64,000 bases of DNA, taken from the NCBI GenBank assembly GCA_036507285.1, contig CM071842.1, forward strand, positions 71,490,346 through 71,554,345. Direction: 5' to 3'. Each line of letters starts with the position of its first letter. Within the stretch, counting starts at the first letter, position 1. Shown piece by piece: positions 50,260 through 60,350 of the stretch. The notes under the pieces are model-generated. The model worked only from the letters and a program-made list of their open reading frames with translations. It made no database searches and was not told where the DNA came from. Both the position numbers and the translations under genes were made by a program. The stretch is from Trichosanthes cucumerina (lineage: Eukaryota > Streptophyta > Magnoliopsida > Cucurbitales > Cucurbitaceae).

Positions 50260-50610
50260 GTGTTCTAAGTCTTGTAGGCTCGCTCTCGCTTTTGCTTCGA
50301 TAGTAGTAATGATCGATGAGAGTGAGTTAATTGAGCAAGTGATCATTTGCAAAGTGGTATAATGTGAGTGAGAGCGAGAGCGAACATACAAGAGCGAATG
50401 TGATCTTATGAGAGAGAGAGCAAGCCTACAAGTGATCAGTGATCATTTGCATAAGTCATATCGTGAGCGAGCATAGCGAGAGCACACCTACGAGAGCGAG
50501 AGTGTGAGGTCTGTGAGAGGGAGTCAACGTGAGCGGGTGATCATTTGCATGTCGTATCGTGAGCGAGAGCTAGTCCACAAAAGCGGGAGCATGACCAATA
50601 TGCGAGACAG
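50260..50610. repeat. Purine-rich imperfect tandem repeat, ~100-bp period, three units
   Basis: GATCATTTGC begins at 50341, 50441 and 50539, that is, at spacings of 100 and 98 bases. Each is followed by AAGTnGTATCGTGAGCGAG-like sequence and then many GAGAGCGAGAGC words. The plus strand is nearly pure G/A with C over long runs. The preceding 80 bases contain the complement type (GCTCGCTCTCGCTTTTGC), so part of the block could fold back. No protein-coding meaning is seen. Confidence 0.65.
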
Positions 50611-51197
50611 GCTTAATACTGGGGTAACATTATTTTGAAATGTCAGGTCAGATGTCATTAATGCACGGAGAAACGAGTCATCCGTACAAAAACTCCAAAT
50701 ACCTAACTTTAATTTCATTTTTTTAAAAAAAAAAAATCTTGTCAATTTTGTACCATAAGTTTGTTTTAGAATTCATTTGATGCAAATGAGAATTTTTTTT
50801 AATCATCTTTAAAATAGGGGCAGATTTACCATGAACCGCCCCCTCTTCAAATTTTTTACCTTTAATAATATGTATAGAAAAAATTAGATTAAATAATAAA
50901 AAAACATTCTATCATAGTGGTACATATGTCATCAATACCCCTTAAATCCTAGGTTCATCCGCTACTGCTTTCAAATAAAAACTACTAAAATGTTCAAAAC
51001 CACACCACTTTTTAAAATTGAGATCCACTTTTTTAAATAGTAAATTGGCAAGTGGATGATCTAATCTCAAATTACCATTCATAAGATACGAATTACCATT
51101 TTAGTCCATAATTAAATCTCCCATCTCAATTGTTGAATTCAATTTTTCTTTTTCTTTTTTTTTTTAAAAAAATCTAGCCAACCAGAGTATTGTATAG

Positions 51198-51207
51198 CTA
51201 TATAAAT
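51198..51207 (+). promoter_or_regulatory. Possible TATA box ahead of a short open frame
   Basis: CTATATAAATTATG at 51197-51210 stands about 210 bp before the ATG at 51417, followed by a purine-rich, leader-like stretch. Such words occur by chance in AT-rich DNA. Confidence 0.25.
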
Positions 51208-51416
51208 TATGAGTTTCCAAAAAAAAGATCATCTCTCAAATTCTCAAGGTTAAACTAAAAAATAGAGTGAGAAAAGAAGAAGGGAAGCTCTTTTGAGAAA
51301 GAATCTTGGAACCAGAGTACCAAACATTTCCTCACCAGCCGCAACTGCAAAGAACCGAAGCTTCAAATCTCGATCCGATCGTCGTCTTCACTGAACTCTG
51401 AAACCAACATTATTTG

Positions 51417-51668
51417 ATGGGCGAACTAAAGCTTTTAATTCCTTGTCGGCCTCCGGAAAGGAGCATCGCAGATTCAGCCATCGAAAAAATGAAAAAGGAA
51501 TGTACCTCTGCAAGGAAATGCGAAGTGACCGATCATTCTTTGAGGATCGTGGACGAAATCTATCTCTGCAAGGTAACAAACAAACAGTTCACGATTATCG
51601 CCATTTTTATGGACAAAATTCAGAAGAATACAGAGGTAGCAGCATCGTATCCTAAAATAAAATGGTGA
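51417..51668 (+). CDS. Possible short gene or gene fragment, unknown protein
   Basis: The ATG at 51417 opens a frame of 83 codons starting MGELKLLIPCRPPERSIADS. The piece up to CTCTGCAAG at about 51570 could also be a first exon, because GTAACA follows as a donor. The local base composition is richer in GC than the surroundings and a TATA-like word lies upstream. I recognise no domain. The opposite strand has an equally open but unrecognised frame at 51579-51388 and a Pro/Arg-rich one at 51999-51745. This may be the remains of a duplicated gene start. Confidence 0.2.
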   Translation: MGELKLLIPCRPPERSIADSAIEKMKKECTSARKCEVTDHSLRIVDEIYLCKVTNKQFTIIAIFMDKIQKNTEVAASYPKIKW

Positions 51669-52433
51669 AAAAGAAGAGAGGACGGTCTGAAATCTGAATC
51701 GAGCGGTAAATTGGATGAAATTTGTGTTGCGAATTGCGATGCTTTCAATTTAGGGTTTGCAGAATGAATAGTTGAATCAATAGTGACTGACAGTTGCTAA
51801 TAATTGATGGATGGATTTCTCTTTTGATGATCGGACTGTTCATCTTCACCTTTTTGTCTCTGACAAAACGATTGGAAATTTGGAACTTCGCTAGATAGGG
51901 AGAAGACAGATCAGTAGGGTGCAGGCGGAGGTGACGGCGGAGGCCGGCGAGGCCCCTACGGTGGAGATCGGAAGAGATCTCGATGTGACTTTCACGCAAT
52001 GTGAAGAATGATACTTTATTTCTTATTTATTTTCTAAAATTTAGGTTAAAACTTAAAACAAAGTTATATTTTAATGTTTCGAAACTAATTCTATTTTAAT
52101 TTTCTAGCAATCAGCAATTGATTGAATCTTGCGCACACCCTTAATTTTAAAATTAGATCACAGAGTTAAGTTTATTTTTAATTTTTTTTAAAAAAATATT
52201 GCCTTTCATATGTAATTTTTTTTTAAAACTTATTCACGTTATTTTTTTAAGATATAAATTATTACTCTTTTACTAAGTTGGATTAAATTAACCATTAGGA
52301 CAAATTTTAAGGCTTATTAAAAGTATAATGACTAAATTTAAATCTTTGAAAATACATATATTAAAATATGATAAATTTAAAGTATAATGGTCAAAATGGT
52401 ATTTTAAACCTTAATTTTTTTTTTAATGTTATT

Positions 52434-53310
52434 GTTAAATCATCAATCGACCCAAAAGTTGAAGCTGATGAGTTAAGATAAATTTAATTATATTAACACT
52501 CTAATATTTATGGGCTTAGAATTTTGTAGAAAGAACTAACATATGGGAATTGACTTTATATGATGACCTCATGATTGGATATTTTGTTAAATTATGAAAC
52601 TATTCAAAAGTTTAAGCTGGTGGGTTATTAAGGGGTTGTTTGTTTGACAATCTAGATTCTGTATTATCGTTTTCGGATTCACTAAGTTCAGTAAATATGC
52701 GTTTGACAGACGTGTTTTTGAAAATTATTTCTGGATTTTGTTATCCAATTAGTGAAAATTCTGAAAACAACATTTTTATATTTTTAGTGTATTCAGATTT
52801 TGAATTTAAAATTCTAAAATGTAGAATCTATTTAAAAAGATAAAAACTCTAATAAGTATTGTATTTCAAGTTATAAACCCAATTTATTTTTGTTAAATCA
52901 AAATATAAATAATATAATATATTATAAATTATATGGTATTATAAAATAATAATTATACAAAATTTTATGAAAAAACATATTCATAAATTAATTAATAATA
53001 ATTTATATTCAACATAATATTTAATTTTACCATTACAACTATTTTCATGGTCTATAAATATACAATAGAGTACATTTTTCAACAATTACTTAAATTAGAA
53101 TCTAATTTTTGAATTTACTACTAAATACATATTTGTAAACATTGAAATACAACTTTGTTAAATCCATTGTTTTCAAAATTCTGTTTTTGGATGACCTACT
53201 AAACGGACCCTAAATTTTCAAGCTTACAAGTTAGGAAAAGTGTTGATATAATTAAATTTATCATAATCCATCAACTTAAATTTTTAGATTGATTAGTAAT
53301 TTAATAGTTA
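52434..53310. mobile_element. TRIM-like repeat arms in inverted arrangement around a MITE
   Basis: TTAAATCATCAATCGACCCA...GATAAATTTAATTATATTAA on the left (52434-52505) is matched inverted by TTGATATAATTAAATTTATC...GATTGATTAGTAATTTAA on the right (about 53250-53305). The left part continues with TTATGGGCTTAGAATTTTGT and GGGAATTGACTTTATATGAT, phrases typical of a common plant TRIM-like repeat. The Tourist-like element 52632-53210 sits inside. Confidence 0.5.
52632..53210 (+). mobile_element. Tourist-like MITE, 579 bp, TAA target duplication (complete copy)
   Basis: Left end GGGGTTGTTTGTTTGACAAT; right end inverted GGGTCCGTTTAGTAGGTCAT; TAA flanks at 52629-52631 and 53211-53213. The internal sequence matches 54912-55496 (inverted) and parts of 49610-50165 and 12300-12440. 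No transposase frame. Confidence 0.75.
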
Positions 53311-54911
53311 TATCACTCATGTTTAGAGGTGTAGTGGAAAAAAGAGAAGGTATAGATGTGTTAAGCAATAATTTAATATATGTTTTTTTTTTTTTGAGTT
53401 CACTAATTTAATATGCGTTAATTACACTTTTTATGAATTTTGATAGTTGTTACTCAATTTGATTCCAAAAAATTTGAATCTCATACATAGGAGAATTTGG
53501 CGAGAAGTGACTTATAATCCGAAAAGAAAAATACGCTCCACCCATCTAAAATGTAGTCCAATGGAGAGCCACAAGAAAAAAAAAAGGTTTTTTAAAAAAA
53601 ATTTATAAAAGAATTTTTGTGGTTAGAAAATGTGGGTTTCACTATAGATGGCCAAGTACAACTCATCCGAAAGAGAAGTTGACAAGTGGACAGAGTACAT
53701 TGGTGTAGACTCTTTCCATGTTAGAATTACTTCAATTATAAAGTTTGGTTAAATTTAGAAAATATCTCTGAATTTTTGGCTATATTTTAATTATGTTCAT
53801 AGGGTTAAAATTACATTTTAACTCCTAGAACTTTGAAATTATTCTAAGAAAAATGTTGGAGATTCTTTTTCATCAAAACACCGAACGAATATTGATATGA
53901 TAATTAATGTGTAAAATAGAGAAAGATAGAGAAAAATTAGGAAGCAGGTTTTTATCTTTGAGTAATACTTGATACTGTTACATGTTAGTATGTTTGTATC
54001 TATCTACATACTACTATTGAATTTTTTTATCATTGTTTTAAAATTCCACTTTTGTTGATTGTGACTGTTCGTTCTCCTTCGTTTTTTTGAAAATTTGCCC
54101 TAATCCTACCCCAATTTTCTTGACTTGTTTGACAAAAAAGATTGCCCTCAAACCCACTCCAATTTAAGACGCATTGAAGTTTATTCAAGGGGGCAATTAT
54201 CATTTGACACTCGATCTTTACCTTTGTCTTGTAAGCACGCCACATAAGTACTTAATTAATAGAGTTTGACAACTTAATGACAGTGATCAATAAGACACAA
54301 GTTTAGGGATTCAATAGATACTTCTTAAAGTTTAAGGATCAAATACGCACAATCTTAAAAATTTAAGAACTAACCGAGTAATTTAACCTAACTTTTTAAC
54401 TTTTTTTAGTAATTGGAAAAAAAAAATAATAGTAATGCTATGAAGATACAAGAACAAGGGTGAAAAGGCAATGAATAAGGAATGGGTGGGTTGGAAAAAA
54501 TGAATGATTGCATCTATGTATTGTACTGACAGTGTCCTATGAAAGGCAATTGGTAATACAAATTTGTAGGGATTGTTTTGTTGTTGCCTTAGGGATAGTG
54601 ACAGCTAAGTCTATCCCTTACCTTTTTTAACTCCATCTAATCAAATTCTAACTTTCATACCATTTCCCCTCTCCCCTTTTTGAGTCTATATCATTACTAT
54701 TATTTTATTTATATTTTTTAAAGATTTATTACTATTATTATTATTAGTAATAGTAGTGGTAGGCATATATGGAACATACACTTTGGAGTAGGAGACATCT
54801 ACTAGGTGGTTAGATGTGGATTTAATATTTTTTGCACTAGAAAAAAAATACAAAAGATTTTATTTTTTAGTATTAGACAATTTTATCTCCGCTAAATATA
54901 CAAGATAATTA

Positions 54912-55496
54912 GGCTTGTTTGGTAAATAATCCGAAAACAGAAATTTGAAAACAAATGATTTAATGAAAACAAAGTTGTATTTCATGTTTTCATATATGCA
55001 TTTGGTAACAGATTTAGAAATTTGATTCCATTTTAAACAATTGTTTAAAGTGTGTCCTATAACATATTTATAGATCATGAAATTAGTTGTTGTTGCAAAA
55101 CTAATTATTAGATTAAGTATAAGTCATTATTAATTAATTTATGAAATAATTTTGTAAATTTTATAGAATTATCATTTTATAATATAATTTTATATAATTT
55201 ATAATATATTATATTATACATATTTTAATTTAACAAAAGTAAATTAAGTGTATAATATGAAATATTGTATTTATTAAGATTTTTATATTTGTTTAATATA
55301 ATTTTGCATTTTAAAATTTTAAATTCAGAATCTAGATACAATGAAAACATAAAAATGTTGTTTTTCATAATTTCTACTATTTGGATCCCAGAATCTGAAA
55401 ATAGTTTTCGAAAATACATCTGTCAAACACATATTCACTGAATTCGGTGAATCTGAATACATAAAACAGAATCTGGATTGCATACCAAACAAACCC
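54912..55496 (-). mobile_element. Tourist-like MITE, 585 bp, TTA target duplication (complete copy, inverted)
   Basis: On plus it begins GGCTTGTTTGGTAAATAATC and ends (inverted) GGGTTTGTTTGGTATGCAAT, with TTA on both sides (54909-54911, 55497-55499). On the minus strand TCCAGATTCTG, GGATTCACCGAATTCAGTGA and GAAAATTATGAAAAACAACA follow the order of the plus-strand copy at 52632. This pair has the best-preserved ends of the family. Confidence 0.8.
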
Positions 55497-56018
55497 TTAA
55501 ATCTTTAAAACGAGTCTCAATTTGGTAATTGCTATTTAAAAATCTTTAATTTTTCTTTAAGTGTATTAAAAATCCTCAATTAGATCGTTCAATAAGAAAT
55601 TTGTTCAAATTATTAGCAAAAAATTGATGTAACATTAAATTTCAAATTATGGTTTTAATTACATTCTTAAATGTGGATAGGTTTAGATACAACTTGACAC
55701 ATGAAACCTAACTTGTCTATGGGAAAAAATAATCTTAATTGACAAAGGTAATTCTTTTTTTTTAAGTGATATGTATGGGTGGCTGCCCAAATGTCTAATT
55801 ACATTGATAAATAATAAGTTATTGACATATTAGTTTTATGTTAACAAAGTTTAACCAAAAAAATTATAGAAGAACCTTATATTGAAAGAAAAATCAAAAT
55901 TTTAAATGATAAAGTATTCAATTTAGGGAATTATATCTATTGTTTTAGCCTTTTATTTAAGAATTAGTTTCTTTTTAGGTACAATACACATCTACCAACA
56001 CACACCTTAAAGTATGAA

Positions 56019-56340
56019 ACATTTAATAGGAAAGTATATCTATTGTCTTTGAGACAATGCAAATAATTACATAAAAAAATAGCACAATACTCCATAGTAG
56101 TATAAATGTTTCATACTACTTTCATTTATTATGTCACTAGAAAAATGTTATAAAATAGTTAATATGAGCTCTACTAAACTAATGTGTAGAAAAGTATCAT
56201 GGAGACATTTAATAGGAAAGTATATCTATTGTTTTTGAGACATTACAAATAATTACATAAAAAAGAGTACAATAGTCCATAGTAGTATAAATGTTTGATA
56301 CTACTTTCATTTATTATGTCATATTAACTGAGTTTCATAA
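56019..56340. repeat. ~186-bp tandem duplication downstream of RAP2-7
   Basis: ACATTTAATAGGAAAGTATA begins at 56019 and 56205. Both copies go on through ATTACATAAAAAA, CATAGTAGTATAAATGTTT and ACTACTTTCATTTATTATGT. A partial third unit (AAAATAGTTAATATGAGCTC) is seen at 56501, matching 56150. Confidence 0.75.
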
Positions 56341-57001
56341 AAAAGATTATGTCATATTAACTAATTCAAGAACTATTATTTAAAATAAATAAATAAATAA
56401 GTAATTCAAGAACGACGATGAGTTCCAACAAAATTTTAGATCTGTTTATAAAAAAACAATTCTATTAAAATCGATAGGTTGCAAAGCACTAAAAAATGTT
56501 CTAAAATAGTTAATATGAGCTCTAATATGTACACAATTATAGAATATTTTATGACATAAAAACCAAAACAAAATAAGTATAAGAAGCTCGGAGATCATCA
56601 AGGCTTCAGATCAAATCGAGGTCTGAACCAGATTGCCCCAAACCAAATCTTAGAAAAGAACCCGAAAAAAGCTATGGTCTAGCAAGCAAGATTAGAACAA
56701 TTCAAGTTTAAAATGCATAACTTCACTAACCCACACAACAACATTGTCAATGCAGCTATTAAAAAAAGGAAGTCACTAGTCCACACATAAGTAGCCAATG
56801 TAAGTATTAAACTCAGTCATCTCAACATCAAGGTCTTAAACAAACCCTCCACTAATCTCAACATGGTGAATTATAAATTCTAAAAATGCCCTTGAACTAA
56901 GCCAGTCAGTTTCTAGGGTTACCTATAATCCTTTTAAAACAAAGAATACCTTTAAACTGTGAGTTCTGTTCCTTCTTCAATTCCACCAAGTGCTTTTCAG
57001 T

Positions 57002-57098
57002 TCAACTCCTACAGTAGAAGTTGGATAAGTTGTTGCTATGGTGATGGAAGATAGCTGGGAAATGGATTTCACCAACAGCAGATGATGAAATGGCAGTT

Positions 57099-57132
<34 letters not shown>

Positions 57133-60032
57133 GGAATCCTGATGATGCTGCAGCAGAGAAGAGTGGCACAGAGGTTGTTCCATTTGAGTGGCCATGGATT
57201 TGCCACTCCCAAGAACCAACTCCCATTCTCATCTCTGTTGCTCTTTCCTGCATTGCAAATTTTAATGGTGTTACTATTTCACAGGCTAACAGTCAGAAGA
57301 TCCAAAAAAGACAACACTAGTTATAGTACATACTCCATTTGATGATATAAATAAATGAATTAGTGAGCCCCACCTAATAAAATGATATATCTACTCTTAT
57401 CGACTGAGTACGAAAGGGGCTGAATGTAAACAGAAGAAATACATGTACCCTTCAAATGAAATAAATGTATTTTGTGGACCACACATAATAAAACAATATA
57501 TTTACGGATTTTGTAGGCAGCTGAATGTTAATAGATGAAATGTGTACTACAATAGTTCCTTCAACTAAAATAAATGAACACTGGATCTCGTATAATAGGT
57601 TGATACACGTACGGATTACATCAAGGTAATTATTTCCTCAGTAGTCCCTTCAACTAAAACAAATGAATAGTGTCAACCCGAGCTAGCTCAATTGTTAAGA
57701 CACATACCCCTTGACTAAAAAGTTAAGTTCAAATTGCTCCATCCCATGTCATGTTGAACTAAAAAAATATAGAGGTTAAAAGAAAATAACATATCTACCA
57801 ATTAACAAATTTTTAGTACAATATATATGGGATATAGGGAGTTTGAACCTCCAACCTCAAAGAAAATAGTTCATGTCAACCTGTGTTGAGCTATGCTCAC
57901 TTTAATAGGCTAATATGTGCTACAATAATCATTTTCCCCCAACAAGATCATACAGTTTAATGAACTTTGTCTTTAAAGTGGTGCATTACCCTGGAGATGG
58001 GAAAGAAACTGGAATTTGAAACATTCCAAGAAGAATGGTTATTGGAAGGCACTGCAAAGCCATATGGCTGAGATGATCTAATTGCTGCTGAAACAGAGTT
58101 CTCAAGCTGCCAGTGGTGCTAGATGTTAGCCAAGCATGAACAGGAAAATGAAATACAGCTTGCTTAATCAAGAGAAAGAATTCCAGAAATCAGTCTCGAG
58201 AATTACCGTCATTCTTCTATCAACGAGCACGTCGTGTGAGCCATGACGAAAATCATTACCAAACATGTCAATGCTCTCACTTTGGGCATCAGAAAGATTT
58301 GGGGGAGCAATTGCCAAGTTCAGGTCAAGAATCTGGTTGTTCCCTGCAAATTAAGACGGTTATCAATATCAATTGTTTCGTATAACTCGGTCGAGCAAAC
58401 GGGTTTGTTAAGAGCTAGAATGACAAAATGACAATGATCAAATAGCAAATTGTATAAACAGGAAAGGATCAGACCTCCTGTGTCAGTAGCCAACTCTGCC
58501 ACATAAGAACTTGGCTCAAAGTTTGTAACAGCCTCCTTACCATTGCATCTTAAGGCAGCCTTGTCGTAAGCCCTGATTAAACAGAAAAATTTCAAGTTAA
58601 AAACAAAGGGTGTAAGGTTAGAAAGGCTAAACTTCAATGATTTAAGAAGACCTCGCAGCTTCAATCTCACTATCAAAAAGACCAAGATATATGTACCTAC
58701 AAAGAAAAAAAAGCCAACAAAACAGCTCAATTCAACACAAAATCCCAGAAACATTATCCAACAAACACGGAAAACAAGGTCCCAGATGTTCTGTACAAAA
58801 AGTTAACATCATGTAATAATTTAGACTCACTTCTTCCCCAAAAACTGGCCCATTCGAGCTTCCCATCGCCCACATTTATGCAGAGTAACTCCTCTGTACT
58901 TCGAGCTTCCCCTCGAAAATCCAGTGCTATGGCGACGAAGAATATGAACAAACTCTTCCTTCGTGAAATTACTCATCTGGGGTGTTAATGGCAGAACCAG
59001 AGTGAAGCTCTTCATCAATGGCGTTAAAAGAGAATTTGAATTTCTGACAGTAATAAGAATTATCTTAGACTAGCCCACCTGTTTAATATCTTCATCATAA
59101 TCACTGACAATGAAATTGATATCTGCATCGATCCCACGAAACTTGATCGCCGCCCGATCATATGCTCTGAGATGGAAAATCCGGATTCTAAGAGAAATCC
59201 AACCAAAAATGGCAGAAAAGACAAGCGAAGTGGTTTTTTTGTTACCTAGCGGCAGCATGAGCAGTATCGAAACCACCTGAAGGAAAAGAAAAACAGCCAT
59301 GGCCATGAACAAGATTTTGATCAGAGAAAATGAAGAATCGAAGTTCGAGAAAAGAAAAAATAAGGAATCAATCAGTAATGGCCGTACCCAAATAAACCTG
59401 TTTCCCGCAGTCCCTGAAACGAACATAAAACGGTGCTCAAGAATGGCATAAATGGCGGATTGAAATTCAAGCAACCAAATAAAAGAATAAAACCCTTACC
59501 AAATATGCGATTCCCATCTCCCTGTTCTTCGATAAAAGGTAACCCCACGATACTGCGAACTTCGAGACCTTGGACCACGCCGGTTCTTCCTCATCGGCTG
59601 ATGCTGTTGCTGTGCCGGCGGTGCCATTATTTGCCCCTCCGGCGCGCCGACAAAATAACCAAATTCCGGCGGAGAAACCTCCGGCCACCGCTTCTGAGGA
59701 CTCGAACCAGAAGAGAACCCGCCGGTTAACGGGAAGAGCTCCATCGTCTGGTCGCGATGGTCATCGGAAATACAGAGTGATTTCGCCGCTAAGCTTCCTT
59801 GAACCGCGTAATCTTTACCGAAAGTGAACGGGAAAGCCTCGTCGGCGTTTGAAGAGGAGTCCTCGTCGCCGGTGGTGCTGGCGGAAGGATCGCCGTTAAC
59901 GACAGAGGACGAGTTGAAACTTCCGGCGCTTTCCATTCTGTTCGCCGGAAACTGCAGAAACTTATCAGTTACCATCTCAACGGAATCGGAAACCGAACCG
60001 GAGGAAACAACTTCGAGGTTAAGATCCAGCAT
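57002..60032 (-). CDS. RAP2-7: TOE1/RAP2-7-like AP2-family transcription factor, miR172 target, 10 coding exons
   Basis: Nuclear repressor of flowering and phase change in the euAP2/TOE group. Exons: 60032-59500, 59413-59388, 59276-59246, 59166-59079, 58976-58831, 58696-58652, 58572-58475, 58343-58207, 58118-57990, 57247-57002; all in phase, 492 aa. It opens with the EAR-like MLDLNLEV. Basic KNRRGPRSR (149-157) precedes AP2 repeat 1 (about 157-222, YRGVTFYRRTGRWESHIW); repeat 2 is about 250-310 (YRGVTLHKCGRWEARMGQF). A second EAR motif LDLNL lies near 328-332. The last exon encodes AAASSGF (443-449) within the miR172 site, then poly-Ser. Exons 2 and 3 are 26 and 31 nt, typical of AP2 genes. 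The ATG at 60032 fits the family start; an upstream ATG in frame is probably intronic (acceptor at 60053). The start of exon 9 is the least certain border. Confidence 0.94.
57096..57133. repeat. (GAA)n / (TTC)n trinucleotide tract encoding poly-serine
   Basis: On plus GAAGAAGAAGAGGAAGAAGA and onward; on the coding strand TCT/TCC codons giving an uninterrupted Ser run beginning directly after AAASSGFP. It is a coding microsatellite whose length may vary. Confidence 0.9.
57134..57153 (-). promoter_or_regulatory. miR172 target site in the RAP2-7 coding region
   Basis: The mRNA strand reads CTGCAGCATCATCAGGATTC, the canonical miR172 complementary site of APETALA2/TOE genes, and encodes AAASSGF at residues 443-449. 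It is intact, so the gene should be under miR172 control by translation block or cleavage. miR172 levels rise with plant age in known species. Confidence 0.95.
57681..57745 (+). mobile_element. SINE-like piece in RAP2-7 intron 9
   Basis: A-box-like TAGCTCAATTG at 57684-57694 and B-box-like AGTTCAAATTG at 57726-57736, in the orientation opposite to the gene. It lies in the 742-bp intron 57248-57989. Confidence 0.5.
57830..57905 (-). mobile_element. Second SINE-like piece in RAP2-7 intron 9, opposite orientation
   Basis: The minus strand gives TAGCTCAACACAGG and, about 40 bases on, GGTTCAAACTCC, the A and B boxes. With the preceding copy it makes an inverted pair about 100 bp apart. Confidence 0.5.
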
Positions 60033-60051
60033 TGGGTTTGAAGCTCCACGT

Positions 60052-60350
60052 TCTACAAAAACCATGAAAATCAAAGCATAATTGGGATAGTAAAGAATCA
60101 ACCCATCACAACCCTCCAGCTGTTACACAATCAGAGAAGCATTGTGGAAGAAACAGAGAGAAGATTAAGAAGAAAACAATGGAGATTCTCAGAAAACTGG
60201 AAATGGGTCACCAGTAAACAGACTCATAACTGTTTCAATTTGATTTTGATGAACAGGGTGAGAGAGAGAAAGTGGGAGAAGTTGTTAATTTATTGGAGGT
60301 GGGAGCTCCATTTCCATGGCGGATGGAAGAAGGAAAGGTAGAAATCAAGA
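60052..60350 (-). other. RAP2-7 leader region with probable 5'UTR intron
   Basis: TTTTTGTAG|AACGTGG gives an acceptor ending at 60053, 21 bases before the start codon. The donor is not certain. From 60100 to 60350 the minus strand is rich in CT and GGAAA words typical of leaders. A (CT)n tract lies at 60476-60491. Confidence 0.4.

Larger units (their letters stand above)
47900..56570. other. Gene-poor intergenic region between the SAP gene and RAP2-7
   Basis: Most of it can be assigned to the listed MITEs, the purine-rich ~100-bp tandem repeats, TRIM-like inverted arms and a 186-bp tandem duplication. Only one weak coding candidate (51417-51668) is seen. About 53.3-54.9 kb and 55.5-56.0 kb show only AT-rich sequence. 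Confidence 0.6.

Noticed and set aside
50260..50610. CRISPR-like array
   Set aside because: The repeats are imperfect, have no constant short repeat/unique spacer pattern and lie in a plant genome.
59433..60081. Several plus-strand frames of 85-98 codons opposite RAP2-7 exon 1
   Set aside because: They are antisense shadows of the GC-richer first exon.
60033..60101. Upstream in-frame ATG giving a longer RAP2-7 N-terminus
   Set aside because: The added residues are hydrophobic and unlike the family; a good splice acceptor at 60053 separates them from MLDLNLEV.
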